The translations under genes were made by a program, and so were the position numbers. Below the pieces are notes generated by a model. That model had not been told where the DNA came from. It saw nothing but the letters and a program-made list of their open reading frames with translations, and did not search any database. Positions 40,926-50,452 of a DNA stretch of 64,000 bases are shown in pieces. Where the stretch lies: positions 1-64,000 of the forward strand of contig DAIRBY010000003.1 in NCBI GenBank assembly GCA_036796975.1. The letters run 5' to 3'. Origin of the DNA: UBA8190 sp003453695. GTDB taxonomy: Bacteria > Actinomycetota > Acidimicrobiia > Acidimicrobiales > UBA8190. Every line of letters begins with the position of its first letter. The stretch's first letter is position 1.

Positions 40926-41669
40926 ATGTGCGGACGCGTCGATATCCACACCCCCCCGGCGCAGCTTGCTCGGGCTCTCGAGGCCCAGCTGGCGGCGGGC
41001 ATCGATCCTGAAGGGCGCCCGAGCTGGAACGTCGGGCCGACCCGCTCCGTGCCCGCCCTGGTGAGCGCCGACGACCACAGCCGAGCCCTTGACATGTTCC
41101 AGTGGGGCCTGGTCCCCCACTGGGCCAAGAACCCGAAGACCGGCTACAAGATGATCAATGCCAAGGCCGAGACGGTGGCCACCAAGCCGGCCTACCGATC
41201 AGCCCTGCAGCGCAAGCGTTGCCTGGTGGCCGTGGACGGTTTCTACGAGTGGGCCGTGCCCGACCCCACAGAGCCCAAGCGAAAGGTCCCCTTCTACTTC
41301 TGTCGCAAAGACGGCCAGCCGATCACCTTCGCCGGCCTCTACGAAACCTGGTGGGACAAGTCGCGCGCAGCGGAACCGGACAAAGAGTCGTACCTCCAGA
41401 CCTGCACCATCATCACCACCGAGGCGGGACCCGACATGGAGGGTGTCCACGACCGCATGCCCGTGATCATCGAGGCAGCCGACCGCGACACATGGCTGGA
41501 CCCCGACATCCAAGACGCGAGCCAGATCACCGGGTTGCTCGTGGCGAGCTCGGCCGGAACGCTGCAGCGCTACCCGGTAAGTACGGAGGTGAACAACATC
41601 CGGCACGACGGGCCGCAAATCATCGTTCCCGACCGCGACGCCGACGTGGGGTCTCTGCTCAGCGCCTGA
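40926..41669 (+). CDS. SRAP domain protein (YedK/HMCES-like)
   Basis: 247 residues from ATG 40926, so that the catalytic Cys is residue 2 after Met removal (MCGRVD); this decides the start over the upstream frame from 40830. Conserved parts: NVGPTRSVPAL, MFQWGLVPHWAK, INAKAETVATKPAY, FYEWAVP, and the active-site His in HDRMPVI. The family forms a thiazolidine cross-link to abasic sites in single-stranded DNA and shields them from cleavage. It is a single-gene unit. Confidence 0.92.
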   Translation: MCGRVDIHTPPAQLARALEAQLAAGIDPEGRPSWNVGPTRSVPALVSADDHSRALDMFQWGLVPHWAKNPKTGYKMINAKAETVATKPAYRSALQRKRCLVAVDGFYEWAVPDPTEPKRKVPFYFCRKDGQPITFAGLYETWWDKSRAAEPDKESYLQTCTIITTEAGPDMEGVHDRMPVIIEAADRDTWLDPDIQDASQITGLLVASSAGTLQRYPVSTEVNNIRHDGPQIIVPDRDADVGSLLSA

Positions 41670-41680
41670 GCGCCGTGCCC

Positions 41681-41708
41681 GACAAGCTCAGCTGAAGCTG
41701 AGCTTGTC
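41681..41708. terminator. 12-bp perfect hairpin between convergent genes
   Basis: GACAAGCTCAGC, loop TGAA, GCTGAGCTTGTC. The stem includes the stop codon of the SnoaL-like gene and lies 12 bp after the stop of the SRAP gene. There is no U-tract, so it may act as a bidirectional, Rho-assisted terminator or 3' stabiliser. Confidence 0.6.
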
Positions 41709-42080
41709 GAACTCCCAGAAGGATCTGAGGGACGCGACCTTGCCCTCCTCGGTGACCCGGTACAGGTTGACGAGCTCCACCGTGCCGGTCTGCCCACCCG
41801 GCAGCGTGATCCGCAGACTCCCGGCGAACACACACTCGTCGCCACATTCCGCCCATTGGCGCATGTCGAACTCGAGGCGCTCGCTGCTCGAGATCACGTT
41901 GTCGTAGAAGGCGGTGATGGCCTCCTTGCCCCGGTGGCCCTTGCCGTCGGGGTCGAAGACCGACGGGCCCACCGGGTCTTGGACGAGAGCGTCGTCGGCG
42001 AACAGCCCGAGCCACCCCTCTCGGTCCTTGGCCTCGGACATGGCCATGGACTTGCGGCCCATGTCGTAGGCGAGCCCCAT
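41688..42080 (-). CDS. SnoaL/ketosteroid-isomerase-like NTF2-fold protein
   Basis: 130 residues from ATG 42080. The NTF2 fold is recognised from WLGLFADDALVQDPVG, GKEAITAFYDNVI and the beta-rich C-terminal part ending FWEFDKLSF. Relatives include ketosteroid isomerases, SnoaL cyclases and limonene epoxide hydrolases. The Asp pair (FADDALVQDP) could be catalytic. Given steroid neighbours, an isomerase or hydrating role is possible but unproven. It follows the F420 enzyme by 16 bp, in one operon. Confidence 0.75.
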   Translation of the reverse strand: MGLAYDMGRKSMAMSEAKDREGWLGLFADDALVQDPVGPSVFDPDGKGHRGKEAITAFYDNVISSSERLEFDMRQWAECGDECVFAGSLRITLPGGQTGTVELVNLYRVTEEGKVASLRSFWEFDKLSFS

Positions 42081-42096
42081 CGGTGCCTCCCTTTCC

Positions 42097-42975
42097 TTAG
42101 AGCGCGTGGATGACCTGATCGGCGAAGCGCCGGAGGTTGTCGACCTTGGAACCGAGGTCCTCGGTGTCGGGGCCGACCGAATACGGCCACCGGAAGCCGA
42201 CGATGACGTCGGTCACCCCTTCGTCCTCGAGCCGCCTCACCCCGTCGGGTGCATAGGCATCCATCGAGATCACATGGATCTCGAACTCGTCCCTCTCCCG
42301 GCCGGCCTCTTCGAGCAAGTTGCGCAGCTGGCCGATGAGACCGGGGAGATCGGCGGGGTCGCCGCCGCCATGCAGCCAGCCGTCGGCGGACCGGACGGCC
42401 CGGCGCAGGGCAGCAGGGCCGTGGCCGCCGATGAGGAGGGGCAACGTCCTGGTGGGCACGGGCGCCATCTTGATGGGGGGTACGTCGTAGACCTCGCCGT
42501 GGAACTCGAAGAAGCCGCCCGCCGGGTCGGTGAGCCCCCGGATGATCGCCATGGACTCGTCCATGCGCCTCCCCCGGCCCTCCCATGGGACCCCGAGCAC
42601 CTCGTAGTCCTCGTGCCACGGGCTCGAGCCGACGCCCAGAGCGAATCGGTTCCCGGTGAGTGCCGCCACCGACGCCGCCTGCTTGGCCACGAGCACCGGA
42701 TGGCGGATGGGCAGCTTCAGCACGAAGGTCACGAAGCGCAGCTGCTCGGTCACCGCACCCATGGCGGCGGCGAGCGCGAAGGGATCGATGAACGGCTTGT
42801 CCTCGAGGAACTCCCTGGACCCGTCGGGGTTGAACGGGTAGCGGGTGTCGGACTCGAGCGGATAGCAGATGCTGTCCGGCACCACCATGGAGTGGTAGCC
42901 GGCCTCCTCGGCGGCCTGGGCCAGGGGCACGTAGAACAACGGGTCGGTCATCGACTCGGCGTAACTGAAGCGCAC
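42097..42975 (-). CDS. LLM-class F420-dependent oxidoreductase
   Basis: 292 residues from ATG 42975. Luciferase-like motifs: YHSMVVPDS, LRFVTFVLKLPIRHP, NRFALGVGSSPWHEDY, and PLLIGGHGPAALRRAV. A third LLM enzyme of this window, distinct from those after the P450. It lies between an SDR and the SnoaL-like gene. Substrate unknown; F420 use is inferred from the subfamily. Confidence 0.8.
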   Translation of the reverse strand: MRFSYAESMTDPLFYVPLAQAAEEAGYHSMVVPDSICYPLESDTRYPFNPDGSREFLEDKPFIDPFALAAAMGAVTEQLRFVTFVLKLPIRHPVLVAKQAASVAALTGNRFALGVGSSPWHEDYEVLGVPWEGRGRRMDESMAIIRGLTDPAGGFFEFHGEVYDVPPIKMAPVPTRTLPLLIGGHGPAALRRAVRSADGWLHGGGDPADLPGLIGQLRNLLEEAGRERDEFEIHVISMDAYAPDGVRRLEDEGVTDVIVGFRWPYSVGPDTEDLGSKVDNLRRFADQVIHAL

Positions 42976-43010
42976 GGCCGCCCGTCCTTCCCTCGTCGGA
43001 CCCGACGCCG

Positions 43011-43919
43011 TCAGGCGTTGGGCTTCTCGCCTGCTGCTGCCGCCTTCCTATATTCCTCCAACTTGGCGATGAGCGTCATGGGCTCGACACCGACTTCGGC
43101 GAAGCGCTCGGAGATCTCTCCCGGCGCCCACCGCCCTTCCTTGCGCATCTCGCGCACCTCGGCCGGCTGGTTCCACACGGCGATGCGTCCGCCCACCACG
43201 GTGTACACCTGGCCGGTCACCTCCTTAGAGGCGTCGGACAAGAGCCACACCACCATGGGGGCCACGTCCTCGGGCTCGCCCATCTCGCCGATCTCCATGG
43301 GCACGTTGGCCGACATCCGGGTGCGGGCGATGGGGGCGACGGCGTTTGCCCGCACGCCGTAGCGGTGCAGACCCGCCGCAGCCGAGCGCACCAGCGACAC
43401 GATGCCACCCTTGGCCGCCGAATAGTTGGCCTGGGCCACGCTGCCGGCGAAGGCACCGGAGGTGAAGCCCACCAGCGACCCCGACTCCTGCTTGCGCATG
43501 ACGGCGGCGGCGTGACGGAACAGCGTGAAGTGCCCTTTCAGGTGGGTGGCGACGACGGTGTCCCACTCGTCTTCGGACATGTTGAACAGCATCCGTTCCC
43601 GCAGGATGCCCGCCACCGCCACCACCCCGTCGATGCGACCCCAGGCTTCGACGGCGCTCTGCACGATGTGGGCGCCGCCCTCCATCGTGCTCACGTCGTC
43701 GGCAGCCGCCACCGCTTCACCGCCGGCACCGGTGATCTCAGCCACGACGGTCTCGGCGACCTCGCTCTTCGGGTCCTCGCCGGCCAGCCCCACACCGATG
43801 TCGGCCACCACGACCTTGGCCCCTTCAGCTGCGCAGGCGAGCGCACACGCCCGCCCGATGCCGCCGCCCGCGCCGGTGATGGCCACGACTTTGCCGTCGA
43901 GGAACCCTGCCACTGCCAC
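43011..43919 (-). CDS. SDR, similar to hydroxysteroid/3-hydroxyacyl-CoA dehydrogenases
   Basis: 302 residues from ATG 43919. ITGAGGGIGRACA cofactor motif, ADIG acid after beta-2, AVAGILRERMLF, catalytic Ser in GFTSGAFAGS and YSAAK. The size, the long insertion after beta-2 and the C-terminal 60-residue extension fit the multifunctional-enzyme type 2-like group, which includes steroid side-chain ChsB1/Hsd4A. The KstR-like box at 44017 lies in its upstream region. Candidate 3-hydroxyacyl-CoA dehydrogenase for side-chain oxidation. Confidence 0.8.
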   Translation of the reverse strand: MAVAGFLDGKVVAITGAGGGIGRACALACAAEGAKVVVADIGVGLAGEDPKSEVAETVVAEITGAGGEAVAAADDVSTMEGGAHIVQSAVEAWGRIDGVVAVAGILRERMLFNMSEDEWDTVVATHLKGHFTLFRHAAAVMRKQESGSLVGFTSGAFAGSVAQANYSAAKGGIVSLVRSAAAGLHRYGVRANAVAPIARTRMSANVPMEIGEMGEPEDVAPMVVWLLSDASKEVTGQVYTVVGGRIAVWNQPAEVREMRKEGRWAPGEISERFAEVGVEPMTLIAKLEEYRKAAAAGEKPNA

Positions 43920-44016
43920 TCCTTGTCGATGGGATGCCCGGTGAGGGGCGCCAGCGTTGTGCTCCGCCGGGCAGACCGCGTTGTTCCTGGTCCGCCGGCC
44001 GGGGCTTGATCATAGC

Positions 44017-44030
44017 GAGAACGTGTTCTA
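44017..44030. promoter_or_regulatory. KstR-like operator (one mismatch) between SDR and FadD
   Basis: GAGAACGTGTTCTA matches TnnAACnnGTTnnA except for the first base. It is 10 bp before the FadD ATG and about 98 bp upstream of the SDR start on the other strand, so it may control both. Confidence 0.62.
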
Positions 44031-44040
44031 CCGTCGCCTC

Positions 44041-45591
44041 ATGACCGACTTCGGCTTCTGGGCCATGGGGCGCGAGGAGCCGGGGCACTTGGCGCTCGTG
44101 GCCCCGGACGGGACCGAGATCAAGGCGGGCGAGATGCTGGGCCGGGCCAACCAGGTCGTCCACGCCCTGCGGGCCATGGGGCTGTCCGAGGGCGACACGG
44201 TGGCGTTCGTCCTCCCCAACTGCCCCGAGGTGTTCGACCTCTATCTCGCCTGTGGGCAAGCCGGTATGTACATCGTCCCCATCAACCACCATTTGGTCGG
44301 CCCCGAGGTCGCCTACATCGTGAAGGACTCGGAGGCAAAGGTGTTCATCGGCCACGAGCGCTTCGCAGAGGTGTGTCGGCAGGCAGCCGACGAGGCCGGC
44401 ATCGCCGCACAGAACCGGCTTGCCGTGGGAGACATCGAGGGTTTCCGCTCCTTCGCCGCCGTGCGCGACGCCCAGCCCACCGACACCCCCGAGAACCGCA
44501 CGCTGGGCGACACCATGAATTACACGTCGGGGACGACCGGCGAACCCAAGGGCGTGCGCCGGGCGCTGTCCGGGGCCGATCCCGACGAAATGGCCATCGC
44601 CCTGGCCGGGATCCTCCTCCTGTTCGGGATCCAGCCCCGCGACGACAACGTGCACATCGTGGGCTCGCCGCTCTACCACACCGCCGTGCTGCGCTTCGCC
44701 GGCGCCGCCATCCACATGGGTCACACCGTGGTGCTCATGGACAAGTGGAGTGCCGAAGGCATGCTCGAGCTCATCGAGCGTTATCGGGTGACCCACTCGC
44801 ACATGGTGCCCACACAATTCCACCGCCTCCTGGCCCTGCCCGACGACGTGCGTGACCGCTACGACCTGTCCTCGCTGCGCCACATGATCCACGCCGCGGC
44901 TCCCTGTCCCGTCGACACCAAGCACCAGATGATCCAGTGGTGGGGTCCGGTCATCGACGAGTACTACGCAGCCTCCGAGGGCGGCGGCACCCTGGTCAAC
45001 ACCGAGGAGTGGCTCGCCAAGCCGGGCACGGTGGGCAAGCCATGGCCCATCTCGGAGATCGCTATCTTCGACGACGACGGCAACCGTCTCGAGGCCAATC
45101 AGATCGGAACTGTGTACATGGCCATGCAGGCCGGCGACTTCGAGTACCACAAGGACAAGAAGAAGACGGAGAGCAACCGCATCGGCAAGTTCTTCACCGT
45201 CGGTGACGTCGGCTATCTCGACGAGGACGGTTTCCTCTTTCTCTGCGATCGCAAGACCGACATGATCATCTCGGGCGGCGCCAACATCTACCCGGCCGAG
45301 ATCGAGAACGTGCTGCTCTCGCACCCCAAGGTCGTCGACGCGGCCGTGTTCGGCATACCGCACGAGGACTGGGGCGAGGAGGTCAAGGCGGTGGTGCAAC
45401 CGGTGGACGGTGTGGAGGGTTCCGACGAGCTCGCCGCCGAGATCCTTGCCTTCTGCGAAGGGCGGCTGGCCAGGTTCAAGACGCCGAAGAGCATCGACTT
45501 CACCGACGACATGCCCCGCGACCCCAACGGGAAGCTCTACAAGCGCAAGCTGCGCGACCCGTACTGGGAAGGACGGGAGCGGGCCATCTGA
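44041..45591 (+). CDS. AMP-forming acyl-CoA synthetase (FadD)
   Basis: 516 residues from ATG 44041; the earlier ATG at 43957 would place the operator inside the gene. Motifs: NYTSGTTGEPKGVRR (about residue 160), YYAASEGGG in the A5 position, FTVGDVGYLDEDG, and the hinge LCDRKTDMIISGGANI followed by YPAEIENVL; C-terminal Lys in PNGKLYKRKL. It activates a carboxylic acid as CoA ester. The KstR-like box and neighbouring SDR suggest a steroid side-chain or bile-acid substrate. No ribosome site is visible, so a leaderless or very short 5' leader is likely. Confidence 0.88.
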   Translation: MTDFGFWAMGREEPGHLALVAPDGTEIKAGEMLGRANQVVHALRAMGLSEGDTVAFVLPNCPEVFDLYLACGQAGMYIVPINHHLVGPEVAYIVKDSEAKVFIGHERFAEVCRQAADEAGIAAQNRLAVGDIEGFRSFAAVRDAQPTDTPENRTLGDTMNYTSGTTGEPKGVRRALSGADPDEMAIALAGILLLFGIQPRDDNVHIVGSPLYHTAVLRFAGAAIHMGHTVVLMDKWSAEGMLELIERYRVTHSHMVPTQFHRLLALPDDVRDRYDLSSLRHMIHAAAPCPVDTKHQMIQWWGPVIDEYYAASEGGGTLVNTEEWLAKPGTVGKPWPISEIAIFDDDGNRLEANQIGTVYMAMQAGDFEYHKDKKKTESNRIGKFFTVGDVGYLDEDGFLFLCDRKTDMIISGGANIYPAEIENVLLSHPKVVDAAVFGIPHEDWGEEVKAVVQPVDGVEGSDELAAEILAFCEGRLARFKTPKSIDFTDDMPRDPNGKLYKRKLRDPYWEGRERAI

Positions 45592-45658
45592 GCGTGGGAC
45601 GCCCCGGGCGGCGATCCACACGGACGACGTCGGGCTGACGGCAGCTGAGGGTCTGTGC

Positions 45659-47956
45659 CTACTTGCCGGTGGCGGCGCGGGCGGCGTCCACGAGCGAGAG
45701 CAGCGCCCGCACGTCGATGGGCTTGGCCAGCTGACCGGCAACCCCCCGCCCGAGCAGTCGCCGCACCTGCCCGCCTCCGGCCACGGCGCTCAGAACCGCC
45801 ACCGGGATGTTGGCGGTGAGCGGATCGTTGCCCAGCTCGTCGAGGACGACGGAGCCGGCCACGTCGGGCAGGGTCAGGTCGAGCAGCACCAGGTCGGGAT
45901 GGTGCTCGCGGGCCAGGTCAACGGCCATGCGACCGTGCATGGCGGCCAGCACCACGACGCCGGGCCGACGCGAGAGGACACGTTCGACGAGTTCCAGGCT
46001 CTCCAGGTTCTCCTCCACGAGCAGCACCCGGAAGGTCGGTGTCGAGCCCGTCCCGCCGTGACGGGTACCCAGGCGTACCCCGTCGGGCACAACGGCCAAT
46101 GGCAGCTCGACGATGAACGTGCTGCCCACTTCCGGCACTGACTCCACCCTCAAGGTCCCGTGCATCATCTCGACGAGGTCCTTGGTGAGCGCCAGTCCCA
46201 CACCCGTGCCCTCCATGCCTGACTGGTCGGCGCCCAGGCGGTTGAAGGGCTCGAACACCCGCCCCATGTCCTCGGGACGGATGCCCTGCCCGGTGTCGGA
46301 GACGGCCAGGCGCACCCGGCCCTCTGAGGTGGTGTCGCAGGAGATGTCGACACGCCCTCCCGGACGGTTGTACTTCACCGCGTTCGACACCAGGTTGAGC
46401 ACGACCTGGACCAGACGCTGACGGTCGGCCAGGACCGCCGGAGAATCGCCGAGGTCTACCGTCGACTGCACAGCGACCTCGGCGCGCTCGGCGATGGGCC
46501 GGTTCAGCTCCACGACCTCGGTCACGACGTCGGCCATGAGCACGGGCCGCAGCGCCAGCTCCAGATGCCCGGTCTCGATGCGGGCGATGTCGAGCACCTC
46601 GTCGATGAGGTCGAGAAGGTGCCTGCCCCCGCGGAGGATGTGTTCGACGGCTTCGTTCTGCTGCACCGCGAGCTCGTCCATCTGCAGCAGCTGCGAGAAG
46701 CCCAAGATGGCGTTGAGCGGCGTCCGCAGCTCGTGGCTCATCCGTGACAGGAAGTCGCTCTTGGCCTTGCTGGCCTGCTCGACCGCTTGGCGCAGCGCCT
46801 CGAGGCGCTGTTCGGACTCGAGGCGGGCCGTGACGTCACGGGTGACCACCACCGCCCCGAGGAACCTGCCGTCGTCGCCCAGCACGGCTTGAGCCCGTGA
46901 GTCCATGGTCACCCAGCGGTCATCAGCGTGGCGCACCCGGTAGCGCACGTGCAGCTGCGAGCGCGAGCCGGTGGCCATGGCGATGAATGCCGAGGCGACA
47001 TGGTCGAAGTCGTCCGGGTGCACCAAGGAGAACATCTCGGCGTCCTCCGGCTTGGCGTGGCGGTAGCCGAGGAGTAGCTGTTCGGCCGAGCTCACGTGGC
47101 GGATGCGGCCGCGGTCGTCGAGCTGCGAGATGATGTCGGGGCTCGCCTCGAGGATCGTGTCGAGCAGTCGCTGTCTCTCGAGCAACGACGCCTCAGCCCA
47201 CTTGCGCTCCGTGATGTCGGTGGCGATCCCGCAGATGGCGAAGCGCGTCCCGTCGTCCTCAGCCAGAGTGAAGAGCGACACCAGGAGGTCGCGGCCCCCG
47301 TCGGGCGTGTCGAGACGGAGGTCACCCGTGAGCGAGGGCTTCGTCGCCAGCTGCTCCTCGAGCTCGAGGATGCGGCGGGCGTTGGCGGGCTGGAGCTCCA
47401 AGTCGTCGTGGCCCACCATGCTGGCCGCTGCCCGTCCGGCGAGGTGCGCCCACGCGTCATTGGCGAGCAGGTAGCGCCCGGACAGATCTTTCACGTATAT
47501 GGCCGTCGGTGAGTGCCCGACGATGGCACGCAGCCGCTCCTCGCTCGCCCGCACGGCGTCGTCAGCGGCCTGATGCTCCGACACGTCGCGACCGGCGGCG
47601 AAGACGAGCCCGCGCCCCTCGTCCACCCGGACGGTCCAGTCGACGGTGCGCCAGCCGCCCCCGCTGTCGCGAAGGCGCGCCAGGGCACCCGGCACCTCTC
47701 CGCCTGCGCCCGCGGCCCGGGCCGCCTCCAGCTCCCGCTTCCCCTCCTCGTCGGCGAGGTCGGAGAGCTGGCGCCCCCGGACCTCGGCCCGGCTGTAGCC
47801 CAGGGCCCGCTCGAAGCCGAGGTTGCACCACACGATGCGTCCCTCGAGGTCGCACACGCACAGCACCTGGCTGGAGAGGTCGAGGACCGTGCGCAGCGCC
47901 ACGCCGGTAGGCGGGTGCAGGCCGACGGTGGCCGTGGACGAGGTGGGGCGGTTCAT
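45659..47956 (-). CDS. Soluble hybrid histidine kinase: PAS x3, HisKA, HATPase, receiver
   Basis: 765 residues from ATG 47956. Three PAS domains cover about 20-130, 140-260 and 270-385. The phospho-acceptor is His408 in SHELRTPLN. The HATPase carries NAVKYN (N-box), DTGQGI and GTGVGLAL (G-boxes). The C-terminal receiver has Asp693 in VLLDLTLPD and Lys in LAKP; its acidic pocket reads EEN. No membrane segment is present, so it senses an internal signal. It has no adjacent output regulator. It is 13 bp downstream of a closely related kinase of nearly equal length. Confidence 0.9.
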   Translation of the reverse strand: MNRPTSSTATVGLHPPTGVALRTVLDLSSQVLCVCDLEGRIVWCNLGFERALGYSRAEVRGRQLSDLADEEGKRELEAARAAGAGGEVPGALARLRDSGGGWRTVDWTVRVDEGRGLVFAAGRDVSEHQAADDAVRASEERLRAIVGHSPTAIYVKDLSGRYLLANDAWAHLAGRAAASMVGHDDLELQPANARRILELEEQLATKPSLTGDLRLDTPDGGRDLLVSLFTLAEDDGTRFAICGIATDITERKWAEASLLERQRLLDTILEASPDIISQLDDRGRIRHVSSAEQLLLGYRHAKPEDAEMFSLVHPDDFDHVASAFIAMATGSRSQLHVRYRVRHADDRWVTMDSRAQAVLGDDGRFLGAVVVTRDVTARLESEQRLEALRQAVEQASKAKSDFLSRMSHELRTPLNAILGFSQLLQMDELAVQQNEAVEHILRGGRHLLDLIDEVLDIARIETGHLELALRPVLMADVVTEVVELNRPIAERAEVAVQSTVDLGDSPAVLADRQRLVQVVLNLVSNAVKYNRPGGRVDISCDTTSEGRVRLAVSDTGQGIRPEDMGRVFEPFNRLGADQSGMEGTGVGLALTKDLVEMMHGTLRVESVPEVGSTFIVELPLAVVPDGVRLGTRHGGTGSTPTFRVLLVEENLESLELVERVLSRRPGVVVLAAMHGRMAVDLAREHHPDLVLLDLTLPDVAGSVVLDELGNDPLTANIPVAVLSAVAGGGQVRRLLGRGVAGQLAKPIDVRALLSLVDAARAATGK

Positions 47957-47969
47957 CGGGCGCCTCCGG

Positions 47970-50270
47970 TCACGGGGTGCTCCTCGTGCTCACCAGCTCC
48001 ACCACGCGCAGCAGCTCGTGCACGTCGATGGGCTTGGTGAGGTAGGCGAGCACCCCGCCGGCCTGAAGCGTCCGGATCTGGTTCGGGGTGGCGTCGGCCG
48101 ACACCACCACCACCGGAACGTCGGCAGTGTCCGGGTCGGCGCGCAGCGCCTCCAGCACCTGGGCGCCGGTCATGTCCGGAAGGTGGAGATCGAGCAGCAC
48201 CAGGTCGGGACGGTGCTCACGGGCCAGCTCCAGCCCCAGGCGCCCGTACATGGCGGCCCGCAGCTCCACCGGGCCGGAACGGGCCAGGATCTGTTCGACC
48301 AGCTCCAGGTTGGCGAGGTTGTCCTCGATGTGCAGCACCTTGAGCAACCCGTCGGGAACCCCGCCGGCGCGGACGGGCGGCGCCAGGATCTTGGTCTCCC
48401 GTGGGGGCTGCGTCGTGGGCAGGGACACGACGAAGGTGGCTCCGGCGTCGGGTTCGGAGACGAGCTCGAGCGTCCCCCCCATCTGCTCGACCAGGTGCTT
48501 GGACAGCGTCAGCCCCACGCCGGTGCCTTGCACGCCACTGCGTTCTGCACCGAGACGGTCGAACGGCTTGAACACGCGCTCGGCGTCCTCCAGGGCGATG
48601 CCGGGACCGGTGTCGGCGACGGAGATGCGCGTGTGCTTCCCGTCCCGGGTCACCGTCACCGTCACGGTGCCCTCGGCATGGTTGTACTTGACCCCGTTGG
48701 AGAGCAGGTTGAGCAGCACCTGGAGGAGGCGCTGGCGGTCGGCCTTCACGTGTGCGCCGGCCGGGGACCGCTGCAGGTCGACGACGAGGTGGATGCCCCG
48801 GTCCTCGGCCAGCGGGCCGGTCAGGTCCACGGCGTCGCCCACCACGTCGCCGACGGCCACCGGTTCCACCGAGATGTCGAGCCGGCCGGATTCGATGCGG
48901 GCGATGTCGAGCACCTCGTCGATGAGGTTGAGCAGGTGCTGTCCCGCCCGCAGGATGTGGCCAACCGCCTCACGCTGGGTGTCGTCGAGGTCGTCCATGT
49001 CGAGCAGCTGGGCGAAGCCGAGCACCGAGTTGAGCGGTGTGCGCAGCTCGTGGCTCATGCGGGACAGGAATTCGCTCTTCTGCGAGCTGGCCCGCTCGGC
49101 ATCGGCCAGAGCGTGCTCGAGCTCGGCCTCGAAGGCGATGTCGCCGCTCACGTCACGGGAGACGACCACGGCGCCCTCGACCGTGTCGTCTTCGCCCACG
49201 ATGGCCTGCCCGCGGGTGTCGAGGGTGACCCAGTGCCCATCGGCGTGGCGCACGCGATAGCGCATGTCCAGCTGCGCCGTGCGGCGGGTCATGAGGTCGC
49301 CGAAGGCAGCATAGATGGCCGGGATGTCGTCGGGATGCACGAGGGCCTCGAGCTCCGTGTGCACGGCATGCTCGAGGTCGTAGCCGAGGATCCGTCCCGA
49401 GGCCCTGCTCACCTCTTCGACCCTTCCGTTTCGGTCGAGGATGGTGACGATGTCGGGGCATGCTTCGACGATCGTGTCGAGGAGGCGCTGGCGCTCGGCC
49501 AGGCGCTGCTCGACACGCGAGCGTTCGGTGATGTCGGTCGAGATGGTGGCGACACCGGCTACGGCGCCGGCGGAGTCGCTGACGGGGAAGCGCACGGTCA
49601 TGAAGGTGTGCGGCCCATCCGCCAGCTCGACCACGTCGTCGGTGGTGAGCGACCCGTCTGATCGGACGACGGCGTCGAGCGCAGGCCCGGGGCTGGGCCG
49701 CGGCGCCCACACCTCGGGTGCCGGGCGTCCGATGACCTCGTGCCGGGGCCGGCCCACGAGGCGCAAGAACGCTTCGTTGACGAGCACATAGCGGCCCCGC
49801 ATGTCCTCGACGTAGATCACCGCCTCGGAGTGGTCGAGGATGGCCTGCATCAGCTTCTCGTTCTGGACCAGAGCGGCATGGGCCAGCCGTTGGTCGGTCA
49901 CGTCACGCGCCGCGCCGTACAGGAGGCCGGACGAGTCCTCCCACGAGCCAGACCACTCGAGCCACCGCCAGTCACCCTCTTTGGTGCGGCACCGGACCTC
50001 GAGTGTGAGCGACGAACCGTCTCGAGGGAAGTCCTCCACGTCTTCGGTTGGCGCCCCCAGGTCGTCGGGGTGCACGAGCGAGGCCAGGTCGACCTGACGC
50101 AGCTGTCCGGGCTCGTATCCGAGCACCGCCGCCACCGGGGGGTTGCACCACACCAGGCCGCCGTGGGGCTCGAAGACGCCGAAGAGCTCAGAGGAGAGCT
50201 CGAGGAACACGCTCAGGTCGTCGTCGGTGACGGTGGGAAGGTCGGCGACCGACGGCACGCCGGTGCCCAT
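47970..50270 (-). CDS. Soluble hybrid histidine kinase: PAS x3, HisKA, HATPase, receiver
   Basis: 766 residues from ATG 50270 (MGTGVPSVADL); the earlier in-frame ATG at 50387 lacks coding support. Same layout as the downstream kinase: PAS repeats to about 385, acceptor His407 in SHELRTPLNSVLGF, N-box NGVKYN, DTGPGI, GTGVGLTL, and a receiver with Asp694 in VLLDLHLPD and Lys in LTKP. The two differ in PAS regions more than in the core, as after an old tandem duplication. Signal and output are unknown; phosphorelay between the two is possible. Confidence 0.9.
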   Translation of the reverse strand: MGTGVPSVADLPTVTDDDLSVFLELSSELFGVFEPHGGLVWCNPPVAAVLGYEPGQLRQVDLASLVHPDDLGAPTEDVEDFPRDGSSLTLEVRCRTKEGDWRWLEWSGSWEDSSGLLYGAARDVTDQRLAHAALVQNEKLMQAILDHSEAVIYVEDMRGRYVLVNEAFLRLVGRPRHEVIGRPAPEVWAPRPSPGPALDAVVRSDGSLTTDDVVELADGPHTFMTVRFPVSDSAGAVAGVATISTDITERSRVEQRLAERQRLLDTIVEACPDIVTILDRNGRVEEVSRASGRILGYDLEHAVHTELEALVHPDDIPAIYAAFGDLMTRRTAQLDMRYRVRHADGHWVTLDTRGQAIVGEDDTVEGAVVVSRDVSGDIAFEAELEHALADAERASSQKSEFLSRMSHELRTPLNSVLGFAQLLDMDDLDDTQREAVGHILRAGQHLLNLIDEVLDIARIESGRLDISVEPVAVGDVVGDAVDLTGPLAEDRGIHLVVDLQRSPAGAHVKADRQRLLQVLLNLLSNGVKYNHAEGTVTVTVTRDGKHTRISVADTGPGIALEDAERVFKPFDRLGAERSGVQGTGVGLTLSKHLVEQMGGTLELVSEPDAGATFVVSLPTTQPPRETKILAPPVRAGGVPDGLLKVLHIEDNLANLELVEQILARSGPVELRAAMYGRLGLELAREHRPDLVLLDLHLPDMTGAQVLEALRADPDTADVPVVVVSADATPNQIRTLQAGGVLAYLTKPIDVHELLRVVELVSTRSTP

Positions 50271-50452
50271 CCGCCTGTGCTGTGTGTTGTCGCCCAAAGG
50301 GAGCCGTCCTCGCGACGAGCCGGCGCAGGGCCAGCTGCTTACCCACGGTATCGGCAGGTCACGGCTGCGCCTAGAGCAGGCCGGCACCCTCCGTAGCGGA
50401 CGTTGAGATTCGGCCCCCGTGCGGCGCCGGACGCCCTCGGTGCTGTGCCCGC

